13,189 nt of DNA, from positions 1 to 13,189 of the forward strand of contig JAGOIB010000050.1 in the NCBI GenBank assembly GCA_017995875.1, given 5' to 3'. Positions within the stretch are counted from its first letter, which is position 1, and each line of letters begins with the position of its first letter. Below, piece by piece: positions 1-5,942 of this stretch. The DNA is from Saprospiraceae bacterium. GTDB lineage: Bacteria; Bacteroidota; Bacteroidia; Chitinophagales; Saprospiraceae. A program made the position numbers and the translations under genes. The notes under the pieces were generated by a model. The model saw only the letters and a list, made by a program, of their open reading frames with translations. It had not been told where the DNA came from and did not search any database.

Positions 1-104
1 AGAAGTTAGCTGTTGGCTGCTAGCCGTTTAAAAGGAAAAATAATTGAATTGCCACGGCTTTCAAGCCGTGGAATTTGTGAGTTGTCAACTGTGAGTTGTG
101 AGTA
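1..104. repeat. Degenerate heptamer repeats (1-28 and 77-104)
   Basis: Two short runs keep an exact 7-base period. Bases 1-28 are four units ending mostly in GTT or GCT. Bases 77-104 are four units of the GTGAGTT type (GTGAGTT, GTCAACT, then two more GTGAGT-type units). They flank the first REP-like hairpin (42-71). The first run is weak alone and gains support from the same 7-base period in three other gaps of the window. No protein is convincing here; the reading frame through 20-241 is composed of these repeats plus antisense of ppa. Confidence 0.5.
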
Positions 105-137
105 ATAAATTGAATTGCCCCGGCTTTTAAACCGGGG
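42..137. repeat. Pair of REP-like palindromic units downstream of ppa
   Basis: Two 30-base units (42-71 and 108-137) share the head AATTGAATTGCC and differ at four of 30 positions. Unit 1 folds as a 9-bp stem (52-60 with 63-71, CCACGGCTT/AAGCCGTGG). Unit 2 folds as CCCCGG/CCGGGG with two extra A-T pairs inside one mismatch. The third stem pair is A-T in unit 1 and C-G in unit 2, a compensatory change that suggests the fold is kept. They lie just past the ppa stop codon in its transcription direction and may also act as transcription stops. Repeats of this shape are typical of REP elements mobilised by RAYT (TnpA_REP) transposases; no such transposase is in the window, so the class is inferred. 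Confidence 0.7.
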
Positions 138-149
138 AACATATCAATA

Positions 150-764
150 TTATTGGACTGGAAAGTGGTTACTGTAATCCCTTCTTGATGCATTGATGAC
201 CTGCAAGGCTTCTTCTCTACCATAGATCTGAGGGATTTCAACAGGTTGGGTACCCTCGGGGGATCGCTTATAGGTGAGAAAATAATGTTTTATCCTGTTG
301 ACTATTCCTTCCGGCAGTTCTGAGATGTCATGAAAGTGTGCATACATGCTGTCTTGTTGCAGCACTGCTATGATTTTATCATCTGCCTGGTTTTTGTCAA
401 TCATACGGAAGCCACCTATTGGGATTGCTTGTACAAGAATATTTCCCTGGGCGATTCGATGTTCGGTGAGAACTAATATATCCAGCGGATCCCCATCTCC
501 TTCAATACCTGTGAGACCTGTCTGGGCCATGCACAAGGCCGCTACCTCATCATGACAATAGGTCTGTGGTATAAATCCATAGAGCGCCGGTACCACATTG
601 GAATATAATTGTGGTCGATCCACCTTCAGAATACCACTGGCTTTATCAATCTCGTATTTGACTGTATCCGATGGCGTGATCTCAATATAGGTAGTCACAA
701 TATCAGGAGCTTTAGCTCCTATGTCAACTCCATGCCATGGATGATGAATGTAACGGTTTGTCAT
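150..764 (-). CDS. ppa: Inorganic pyrophosphatase, family I
   Basis: Soluble cytoplasmic enzyme hydrolysing diphosphate to two phosphates, pulling biosynthetic reactions forward. The 204-residue product has the family I signature GDGDPLD at 89-95, with metal-binding Asp at 90, 92 and 95; KYEIDK at 36-41 and VDR at 48-50 in the substrate region; and DDK at 128-130, which corresponds to the third metal ligand and its Lys. It is longer than the E. coli-type enzyme (about 175 residues) through an insert at about 71-87 before the signature and an extended C-terminus, as in some Bacteroidota and Chlamydiae enzymes. The start at 764 is the only Met near the N-terminus and lies five bases from a -7-like box (769-776), so the mRNA may be nearly leaderless. 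REP-like hairpins follow the stop. Identification is secure. Confidence 0.96.
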   Translation of the reverse strand: MTNRYIHHPWHGVDIGAKAPDIVTTYIEITPSDTVKYEIDKASGILKVDRPQLYSNVVPALYGFIPQTYCHDEVAALCMAQTGLTGIEGDGDPLDILVLTEHRIAQGNILVQAIPIGGFRMIDKNQADDKIIAVLQQDSMYAHFHDISELPEGIVNRIKHYFLTYKRSPEGTQPVEIPQIYGREEALQVINASRRDYSNHFPVQ

Positions 765-768
765 GCGT

Positions 769-776
769 TAAAGATA
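769..776 (-). promoter_or_regulatory. -7 promoter box of ppa (TATCTTTA)
   Basis: Read on the minus strand this is TATCTTTA, one base from the Bacteroidota sigma-ABfr consensus TAnnTTTG. Only four bases separate it from the ppa ATG at 764, so transcription starting about 7 bases downstream would begin at or next to the start codon. No TTG -33 element is seen upstream; that space is filled by a heptamer array. The call rests on sequence match and position alone. Confidence 0.5.
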
Positions 777-831
777 GTATTCAGTTAGCAGTAATCTGTA
801 ATCGGTGATCTGTGATCAGTGATCAGCAATT
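776..831. repeat. Heptamer quasi-repeat, eight units
   Basis: Eight contiguous 7-base units fit the loose consensus NGTNATC (AGTATTC, AGTAATC, GGTGATC, AGTGATC and variants). Units 5-7 place GATC exactly every 7 bases (807, 814, 821). Degenerate units continue out of phase to about 860. The array begins at the upstream edge of the ppa -7 box and fills the place where a -33 element would lie. The unit AGTATTC recurs in the array after pckA (12648-12654). Confidence 0.8.
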
Positions 832-858
832 GAGAAATCGTGAATCGCAAATGTCAAG

Positions 859-881
859 TCCCCTTTTAGGGGATTTAGGGG
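859..881. repeat. Small CCCC/GGGG hairpin repeat
   Basis: TCCCC (859-863) and GGGGA (869-873) form a 5-bp stem with loop TTTTA, and a second GGGG at 878-881 could pair in its place. It lies between the end of the glycosyltransferase gene and ppa, both on the minus strand. It may be a dispersed intergenic repeat or a weak transcription stop; neither can be settled from one copy. Confidence 0.45.
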
Positions 882-886
882 TAAAA

Positions 887-907
887 ACGAATCGTCAATC
901 GTCAATT
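887..907. repeat. Heptamer quasi-repeat, three units, GTCAATC type
   Basis: Three 7-base units (ACGAATC, GTCAATC, GTCAATT) end six bases from the stop codon of the glycosyltransferase gene. It has the same period as, but a different unit from, the array at 776-831 in the same gap. Confidence 0.55.
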
Positions 908-913
908 GGTAAA

Positions 914-2584
914 TTAATTTCTTTCCACCAGCTCTATCAAATACATCTTCTTCACTTTCTCTGGTCTTGTTTTCGGGTTTAAAAACTTTGCGTTGAGATT
1001 TGAAACCTTGAAATCATCAAACACTTTAATGTCCTTGTGTGGAGGCATAGTGGCAACCGCTGCATCCGAAACATAAATCCATGTTCCAAGAGGTAGCACA
1101 TCAACAGGAGGACCATATGCATTGGGAATGATCCTGTCACTATAATAATCAAGTGCAAATCCGTACTTATCATGCCAGTAGACACTTTGCGACTGATGCT
1201 GGGCAATGAATTTTCCTGCCTGGCTTGAAGCCTGATATTTTAAGAGATGAGGGTAAAAATGTAAACTCAACACCAATTGAAAAATGAACACTCCCATCAA
1301 GGATGGAAGTACGTAACGGTCTGTATCATCAATTGCGTTCATTCTCCACCACCAAACGAATGCGTAAAAGATAACCCATAAAGCAGGCAACCATGCGTTA
1401 TGTACAGGAAATACCCAAAACATCATTAAGAGCGAAGCCAGCAATAATCCATGGATGATCACAAGTTGTAACATCTCCATCCATTTCGGCAACTGTTTTG
1501 CATAGCTCACCAGGTAGGATGAAATCATCACAGCCGCAAAAGGAAAAAGTGGGAAAATATAATGTGGCAGTTTGTACCTTGAAAAAGATAGTGCTATAAA
1601 AGGGAGTACAAAGCCACTCATCGTAATCCATTCCGGAACAGAAGAAAACTTTTCCTTGTACGCAAAGAGTGCTTTTAGCTTGTTCCAGAAGGCAGCGATA
1701 AAAAGTACTATCCAAGGCTGCATGTCCCACAGTATGCTTTGTATAAAATAATACCATGGTGTATTGTTTGACCATGCAAGATCCCCGGTGATCCTGCCAA
1801 AGCTTTGGGTCCAGAAATAAAATCCAAGTCCCGATGGTCCTTTCAGGCCATAGACTTCCTTTTCAGGATGAAGGTCAAACTGTGTGTACAGACCATAACA
1901 CATAGGTGTTAATACTATTGCTATAAGGGGGAGAAGTATTAACCAGGCGGGATTAAATATTGCTTTCCATTGTCGGGTGATGAACAGATGTCCGCCGAAA
2001 GCCAATGCCGGAATAAACAAACCCAAAGGGCCTTTGGCCAACATGGCGCATCCCAACGTAAAACCAGCAAGGCAGAGAAAGGCTAACTTTTTCTCTTTTA
2101 GATATACTGATAAAAGCCAAACGGAAAGGATAACAAAGGAGGTCAATATTCCGTCCGTCCTTACATCATTGGACATCAGGTGAAATGCCTGGGTTGAGCC
2201 GAGCAACAGTGAAGCAATGACTCCTGTGCGCTGGTCGTACCATAAAGCAGCAAACCGATACGTTGCCCATAATCCGAGGATCAAAATCAAGCATGGAAAT
2301 AATTTATAGGCAAAGCTTGTGTTGCCAAACATCCCGATACTGGCAGAAGCCATCCAAAACAACAATGGTGGCTTATCCAGGTAATCCTGTCCACGGTGAT
2401 ATACATGGAGGTACTCACCGGTCTCCGTCATTTCTCTTGAAATAGCAGCATACTGGGCAGCATCAATCTCCATCACATCAATAAACAGATTAAGGCTGTA
2501 CCCCAAAAGGATCAAGCCAAAAAAAACCTGATATCTATGTGTGTTGATCCAGGATGATATGATGGAACCAGAATTGTGCGTCAT
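914..2584 (-). CDS. Membrane glycosyltransferase, family 39 (ArnT/PMT-like)
   Basis: A polytopic inner-membrane glycosyltransferase of the GT39/ArnT type, which moves a sugar from a polyprenyl-phosphate donor to lipid or protein on the periplasmic face. After the first membrane segment (near 20-36) comes the expected loop with acidic DAAQYA (Asp41) and REM, then KPPLLFW starting near 71, both hallmarks of ArnT-like enzymes. About ten further hydrophobic segments follow, then a soluble periplasmic C-terminal domain from about 445. I chose ATG 2584 (556 residues) because the reading frame's extra 24 residues up to 2656 are polar and would place the start deep in the divergent promoter region; 2656 cannot be excluded. 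It runs towards ppa with a 149-base repeat-filled gap. The acceptor cannot be told from sequence, and no arn or O-glycosylation genes are nearby. Confidence 0.88.
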   Translation of the reverse strand: MTHNSGSIISSWINTHRYQVFFGLILLGYSLNLFIDVMEIDAAQYAAISREMTETGEYLHVYHRGQDYLDKPPLLFWMASASIGMFGNTSFAYKLFPCLILILGLWATYRFAALWYDQRTGVIASLLLGSTQAFHLMSNDVRTDGILTSFVILSVWLLSVYLKEKKLAFLCLAGFTLGCAMLAKGPLGLFIPALAFGGHLFITRQWKAIFNPAWLILLPLIAIVLTPMCYGLYTQFDLHPEKEVYGLKGPSGLGFYFWTQSFGRITGDLAWSNNTPWYYFIQSILWDMQPWIVLFIAAFWNKLKALFAYKEKFSSVPEWITMSGFVLPFIALSFSRYKLPHYIFPLFPFAAVMISSYLVSYAKQLPKWMEMLQLVIIHGLLLASLLMMFWVFPVHNAWLPALWVIFYAFVWWWRMNAIDDTDRYVLPSLMGVFIFQLVLSLHFYPHLLKYQASSQAGKFIAQHQSQSVYWHDKYGFALDYYSDRIIPNAYGPPVDVLPLGTWIYVSDAAVATMPPHKDIKVFDDFKVSNLNAKFLNPKTRPEKVKKMYLIELVERN

Positions 2585-2679
2585 CGTTGTGCAAGATACA
2601 TCGACTTGAATTTGTGTGTTTAAGGCAGGATATTTGCTGTAAGGCAATACATACAATGCAACCGGCCATTAATTCGTTT

Positions 2680-2687
2680 TACATTTA
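2680..2687 (+). promoter_or_regulatory. Putative -7 box of barrel gene 1 (TACATTTA)
   Basis: TACATTTA ends 32 bases before the ATG at 2720. The same TAYATTTA octamer precedes the two paralogous genes at 24-26 bases from their ATGs (3371-3378, 4163-4170), so it looks like a conserved core promoter, one base from TAnnTTTG. No convincing -33 element was found. Confidence 0.5.
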
Positions 2688-2719
2688 CATCCTCCCCCTC
2701 CACTAAATATCAATACATC

Positions 2720-3328
2720 ATGAAAGCAATGTCTTATTTGAAAGGAGGCCTGTTTGTACTCTTGTTATTTCCCGGGAGTACCATCATAGCCCAATCTACC
2801 ATTGGCATCAGGGCAGGTGTGATGAGTTCAAAGCAGAATGTGCAGGATGGTAATATCACGGAGGATTATAAATCAAAACTAGGGGCTGACATTGCCCTTA
2901 TTGCTGATTTTCCGATTGGCATCATGTCTATCAGCCCTGAATTTCATTGGTTGCAGAAAGGAGGCAAAATTGAAGACCTGAATGGCACGGTTGGGGAAGT
3001 CTCCAGGACGTTTAATTATCTCGAAATACCGCTGCTCATTAAGCTCAATTTTGGGGAAGGCACCAGTTTCTTTCTTTTTGCTGGACCAAGCGTTGGCTAT
3101 CTTCTTGATGGTACTGACAAAGACATGGATGGACATACCAATGATATTGATCTTGATTTTTACAAAAGAACAGAATGGGGTGCGCATGTGGGTGGTGGAA
3201 TAGGCCTGGGACCCATCAAAGTCGATTTGCGTTACATATTCGGTCTTACTGACATTTTTGATGACAGTAACAGTGATATTGAAATCACCAATACTTCATT
3301 AGGTGCCGGTGTGACACTTGTATTTTGA
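2720..3328 (+). CDS. Outer-membrane beta-barrel protein, PorT-like, paralog 1
   Basis: A 202-residue predicted outer-membrane barrel of the porin/PorT-like kind (OMP_b-brl_2 type). A signal peptide spans 1-24 with cleavage IIA|QS. The mature chain alternates short beta-strands and ends LGAGVTLVF, with a terminal Phe as expected for a BAM substrate. Shared with the two downstream paralogs are GIRAG, a HWLQKG segment (76-81), NYLEIPLL (99-106), FAGPSVGYLL (120-129) and a final LGAGVT. Unlike them it carries an EF-hand-like DKDMDGHTNDID loop at 133-144 in a predicted surface loop. Met4 is an alternative start, but Met1 gives the better signal peptide. It is divergent from the glycosyltransferase; the next gene follows after 76 bases. 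The transported or bound substrate, if any, is unknown. Confidence 0.85.
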   Translation: MKAMSYLKGGLFVLLLFPGSTIIAQSTIGIRAGVMSSKQNVQDGNITEDYKSKLGADIALIADFPIGIMSISPEFHWLQKGGKIEDLNGTVGEVSRTFNYLEIPLLIKLNFGEGTSFFLFAGPSVGYLLDGTDKDMDGHTNDIDLDFYKRTEWGAHVGGGIGLGPIKVDLRYIFGLTDIFDDSNSDIEITNTSLGAGVTLVF

Positions 3329-3370
3329 GTTGTTTTGACATCAAATGATTTCATGATTCGTATTATTCTG

Positions 3371-3378
3371 TACATTTA
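3371..3378 (+). promoter_or_regulatory. Putative -7 box of barrel gene 2 (TACATTTA)
   Basis: TACATTTA, identical to the box upstream of paralog 1, ends 26 bases before the ATG at 3405. A TTTG at 3334-3337 lies too far upstream (33 bases) to be a normal -33 partner. Conservation between paralogs is the main support. Confidence 0.5.
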
Positions 3379-3404
3379 TGAAACCTTTATAAAATAAAAC
3401 AATT

Positions 3405-4031
3405 ATGTACAAAGCACTTACTTTTAAATTATCCGCATTGATGATCATCGTCGTGATGAGCATTTCAAACATTCAGTCACAGGACTCCACCAGTGATGCA
3501 TCTTACAATTCAGAAGGTCGTTTTGGCATTCGTGCAGGAGGTGTTATTTCAAAACAGACATATGATGAAGGTAATCTCTCTGATGATCCTGAATCCAAAT
3601 TTGGAGCAGACATTGCCATCATGTATACACTGCCAATTGGTGATGGTTTTCTCGCACTACAGCCTGAACTCCATTGGATGCAGAAAGGATCCACTTTCAG
3701 TGATCTGGGTGATGATTTGTCTACCACTATGAACTATCTTGAATTGCCACTCTTACTCCGCGTTAATTTTGGAGGTTCGTTGAAATTATTTGCATTTGCA
3801 GGACCTAGTGCCGGCTATCTGCTGGACGTCAATTCTGATAATATTGCCATTACAAAAGATGACTTTGAAGACATTGAGTTCGGATTACATTTAGGTGCCG
3901 GGATTGGCCTTGGTAGATTTGAAATTGATGTACGTTATATGGCTGGCTTGAGCGATGTCTCTGCTGCTGATGGAAATGTAAATGACATTAAAAACAGCGC
4001 TTTTGGTGCCGGCTTAACATACAAATTCTAA
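3405..4031 (+). CDS. Outer-membrane beta-barrel protein, PorT-like, paralog 2
   Basis: A 208-residue predicted outer-membrane barrel, the second of three tandem paralogs. A signal peptide spans 1-25 with cleavage IQS|QD, followed by a short Ser/Asp-rich stretch before FGIRAGG. The core motifs match paralog 3 most closely: DDPESKFG, PELHWMQKG, NYLELPLLLRVNFGGSL, FAFAGPSAGYLL, then DVRYMAGLSDVS, ending FGAGLTYKF with a terminal Phe. The loop after GYLL is shorter and lacks the calcium-type motif of paralog 1. A possible terminator follows 51 bases after the stop, so it may form its own unit or be joined only to paralog 1. Function beyond being an envelope barrel is not visible. Confidence 0.85.
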   Translation: MYKALTFKLSALMIIVVMSISNIQSQDSTSDASYNSEGRFGIRAGGVISKQTYDEGNLSDDPESKFGADIAIMYTLPIGDGFLALQPELHWMQKGSTFSDLGDDLSTTMNYLELPLLLRVNFGGSLKLFAFAGPSAGYLLDVNSDNIAITKDDFEDIEFGLHLGAGIGLGRFEIDVRYMAGLSDVSAADGNVNDIKNSAFGAGLTYKF

Positions 4032-4082
4032 CAAAATTGACCAGGTCTTTCAGGCCTTCATTTTCATAAAGATTGTTTCAGA

Positions 4083-4124
4083 AATCCGCTATCGGCTCAA
4101 AATGGCCATAGCGGATTCTTCTTT
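4083..4124 (+). terminator. Possible rho-independent terminator after barrel gene 2
   Basis: A perfect 10-bp stem, AATCCGCTAT (4083-4092) with ATAGCGGATT (4108-4117), extends inward by GGC/GCC past one bulged base and closes on an 8-base loop. The following tract CTTCTTT is only moderately T-rich, so termination strength is uncertain. Confidence 0.6.
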
Positions 4125-4162
4125 GGCGTGTATTGCTTAAAGCCTTCCTTTCAAATAATCGG

Positions 4163-4170
4163 TATATTTA
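4163..4170 (+). promoter_or_regulatory. Putative -7 box of barrel gene 3 (TATATTTA)
   Basis: TATATTTA ends 24 bases before the ATG at 4195 and differs by one transition from the boxes of paralogs 1 and 2. It lies downstream of the hairpin at 4083-4124, so paralog 3 can be transcribed on its own. Confidence 0.5.
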
Positions 4171-4194
4171 CAATACATTCAAAACTATTGGAAA

Positions 4195-4896
4195 ATGAAA
4201 ACAACACAAACTATCAAACTGACCGCACTTGTCATCTTTATGATGAGTAGTATAATCAGCATTGAGGCACAAGACACAACAATGGTAACCCCTGCTCCTG
4301 CTGCCGCTCCAGCCGCGCCTCCTGCTCCAAAACCTGAAAAGGAAAAGAAAGACGGTTTCAACTCGCATACCCGTTTTGGAATCCGTGCCGGAGGAATTAT
4401 TTCGAAAACTGATTTTGAAAGTAGCAACCCGGCAGAAGATCCTGAATCAAAATTCGGCGGCGACCTTGCTATTCTGGCAGCCTTCCCGATTGGTGGAGGT
4501 TTCTTTATGGTCCAACCTGAACTTCATTGGTTGCAAAAAGGTTACAAAATTGCCGATGTAAACAGTACGGACGAAATCATCAGCACCTTAAATTACCTTG
4601 AACTTCCTTTACTGCTTCGTGTCAATTTCGGTGGTTCGCTTAGAATATTTGCTTTTGCCGGACCAAGTATTGGCTACCTTTTGAGCGGGGAAATAAGTGA
4701 TGGCACTGAAACCTGGGATGCTGCTGATTACCTGGATGCGGTTGAATATAGCGGTCATTTAGGCCTGGGTGTCGGATTAGGTACTTTCGAAGTCGATATC
4801 CGCTACATGGCAGGCTTGAGCGACATCTCCGATTCACAGGATTTGAGTGATGTCAAAAACAGTAGTTTCGGAGCCGGCCTGACATTAAAGTTTTAA
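4195..4896 (+). CDS. Outer-membrane beta-barrel protein, PorT-like, paralog 3, with Ala/Pro-rich N-terminal linker
   Basis: A 233-residue predicted outer-membrane barrel, third of the tandem set. A signal peptide spans 1-25 with cleavage IEA|QD. Residues 33-47 are almost wholly Ala and Pro, followed by a charged Lys/Glu stretch to about 54; the other two paralogs lack this. The barrel then follows the family pattern: RFGIRAGG, DPESKFGGD, PELHWLQKG, NYLELPLLLRVNFGGSL, FAFAGPSIGYLL, DIRYMAGLSDIS, ending FGAGLTLKF. The linker would lie at the periplasmic N-terminus and could be a spacer or a contact with peptidoglycan (inference). Its DNA (about 4290-4330) is made of CCTGCTCC-like units, suggesting growth by slippage. 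A strong terminator follows at 4994-5035. Confidence 0.86.
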   Translation: MKTTQTIKLTALVIFMMSSIISIEAQDTTMVTPAPAAAPAAPPAPKPEKEKKDGFNSHTRFGIRAGGIISKTDFESSNPAEDPESKFGGDLAILAAFPIGGGFFMVQPELHWLQKGYKIADVNSTDEIISTLNYLELPLLLRVNFGGSLRIFAFAGPSIGYLLSGEISDGTETWDAADYLDAVEYSGHLGLGVGLGTFEVDIRYMAGLSDISDSQDLSDVKNSSFGAGLTLKF

Positions 4897-4993
4897 TCAA
4901 CCAAACCTGGGATTCCCGCCTGATGGCACTCAATTTTTAAAAAGTTAGACCTACCCTACTTTCTAACGAATTGTCATTCAAGCTTTTAAAGAT

Positions 4994-5035
4994 AAAACCG
5001 TTGCCGGCATTAATATTCGGCAGCGGTTTTTTTTT
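4994..5035 (+). terminator. Rho-independent terminator after barrel gene 3
   Basis: The stem AAAACCGTTGCCG (4994-5006) pairs with CGGCAGCGGTTTT (5018-5030) over 13 bp with one G-T wobble, around an 11-base AT-rich loop, and is followed by nine T (5027-5035). It separates the barrel cluster from the uppS-bamA operon. The rest of the gap 4897-5115 shows no gene. Confidence 0.9.
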
Positions 5036-5115
5036 GAAGAAGGCTTTCTATGCGTTTTTAACAATTATTGACATTTCAATAGGACTACTCCATAAGTTAA
5101 CCCATTGGAAATCCG

Positions 5116-5123
5116 TACTTTTG
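5116..5123 (+). promoter_or_regulatory. -7 promoter box of the uppS operon (TACTTTTG)
   Basis: TACTTTTG fits the Bacteroidota consensus TAnnTTTG exactly and lies eight bases before the ATG at 5132, implying a very short or absent leader. This supports ATG 5132 over the in-frame TTG at 5105. No TTG -33 element is seen at the usual distance. Confidence 0.55.
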
Positions 5124-5131
5124 GCACCCTG

Positions 5132-5878
5132 ATGGGTACTGCGAAAGAAAAGATCGATACCACGAGGTTGCCTCAACATGTTGCGGTGATCATGGATGGC
5201 AATGGACGCTGGGCTAAAGAACACGGCAAACCGAGGATTTTCGGCCATAGGAATGGCGTCAAAGCCGTACGTGAAATTACCGAAGCTGCGGCTGAAATTG
5301 GCGTGCCTTATCTAACGCTATATGCCTTTTCGACCGAAAACTGGAACAGGCCGCCCATGGAAGTCAATGCCCTGATGGATATTCTGGTCAGTACGATCCG
5401 CGAAGAACTGGAGACCATGAATAAAAACCAGATCCGGCTTGGTGTGATAGGAGATATAGATCGTCTTCCCCCCCTGACCAGGAAGGCTTTGCTCGAAGGC
5501 ATTGAAAAAACAAAAAATAATACCCGGATGACCCTCACCCTGGCCCTAAATTATTCGTCTAGATGGGAAATAACCGAAGCAATGCGCAAAGCGACATTAC
5601 TGGCCTCACAAGGCAATCTCAAACCTGAGGAGATCAATGAATCAATGGTGAGCTCCTTACTTGCTACAGCTGATATGCCCGATCCGGAACTCCTGATCAG
5701 GACAAGCGGAGAGCATCGTATCAGCAACTTCCTTTTATGGCAGATTGCATACACAGAACTTTATTTTTCAGATGTGTACTGGCCTGATTTTGAAAGAGAA
5801 GATTTCTATGCTGCCATTGTTGACTTCCAGCACAGGGAGCGCCGGTTTGGCAGAATCAGTGAACAACTCACGCACTAA
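5132..5878 (+). CDS. uppS: Isoprenyl transferase (undecaprenyl diphosphate synthase)
   Basis: A cis-prenyltransferase that extends farnesyl diphosphate with isopentenyl diphosphate to the C55 carrier used for peptidoglycan and surface glycans; cytoplasmic, membrane-associated. The 248-residue product has the catalytic segment HVAVIMDGNGRWA (16-28, Asp22 binding Mg-diphosphate), FSTENWNRP (66-74), NYSSRWEI (140-147) and the C-terminal substrate motif RTSGEHRISNFLLWQ (190-204), followed by AYTELYF. Length is normal. The ATG at 5132 follows a TAnnTTTG box; the reading frame extends to a TTG at 5105 that would overlap this box. bamA follows after 64 bases, an arrangement common in Bacteroidota. 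Confidence 0.97.
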   Translation: MGTAKEKIDTTRLPQHVAVIMDGNGRWAKEHGKPRIFGHRNGVKAVREITEAAAEIGVPYLTLYAFSTENWNRPPMEVNALMDILVSTIREELETMNKNQIRLGVIGDIDRLPPLTRKALLEGIEKTKNNTRMTLTLALNYSSRWEITEAMRKATLLASQGNLKPEEINESMVSSLLATADMPDPELLIRTSGEHRISNFLLWQIAYTELYFSDVYWPDFEREDFYAAIVDFQHRERRFGRISEQLTH

Positions 5879-5942
5879 GCCCCGCTCAAACAACACACTA
5901 CCTATACAATACGTTTCTGTCCCAGATAATTTGTACACCCAC

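Noticed and set aside
20..241. Minus-strand frame of 73 codons at the left end
   Set aside because: It is made of REP-like and heptamer repeats plus another frame of the ppa 3' end.
4185..4427. Minus-strand frame with a Gly/Ala-rich stretch
   Set aside because: It is antisense of the Ala/Pro-coding tract of barrel paralog 3.
5105..5131. TTG start for uppS nine codons upstream
   Set aside because: It would place the TAnnTTTG box inside the gene; ATG 5132 gives a normal UppS N-terminus.
5745..5942. 66-codon N-terminal extension of bamA
   Set aside because: It overlaps the end of uppS in another frame and would bury the clear signal peptide that starts at 5943.
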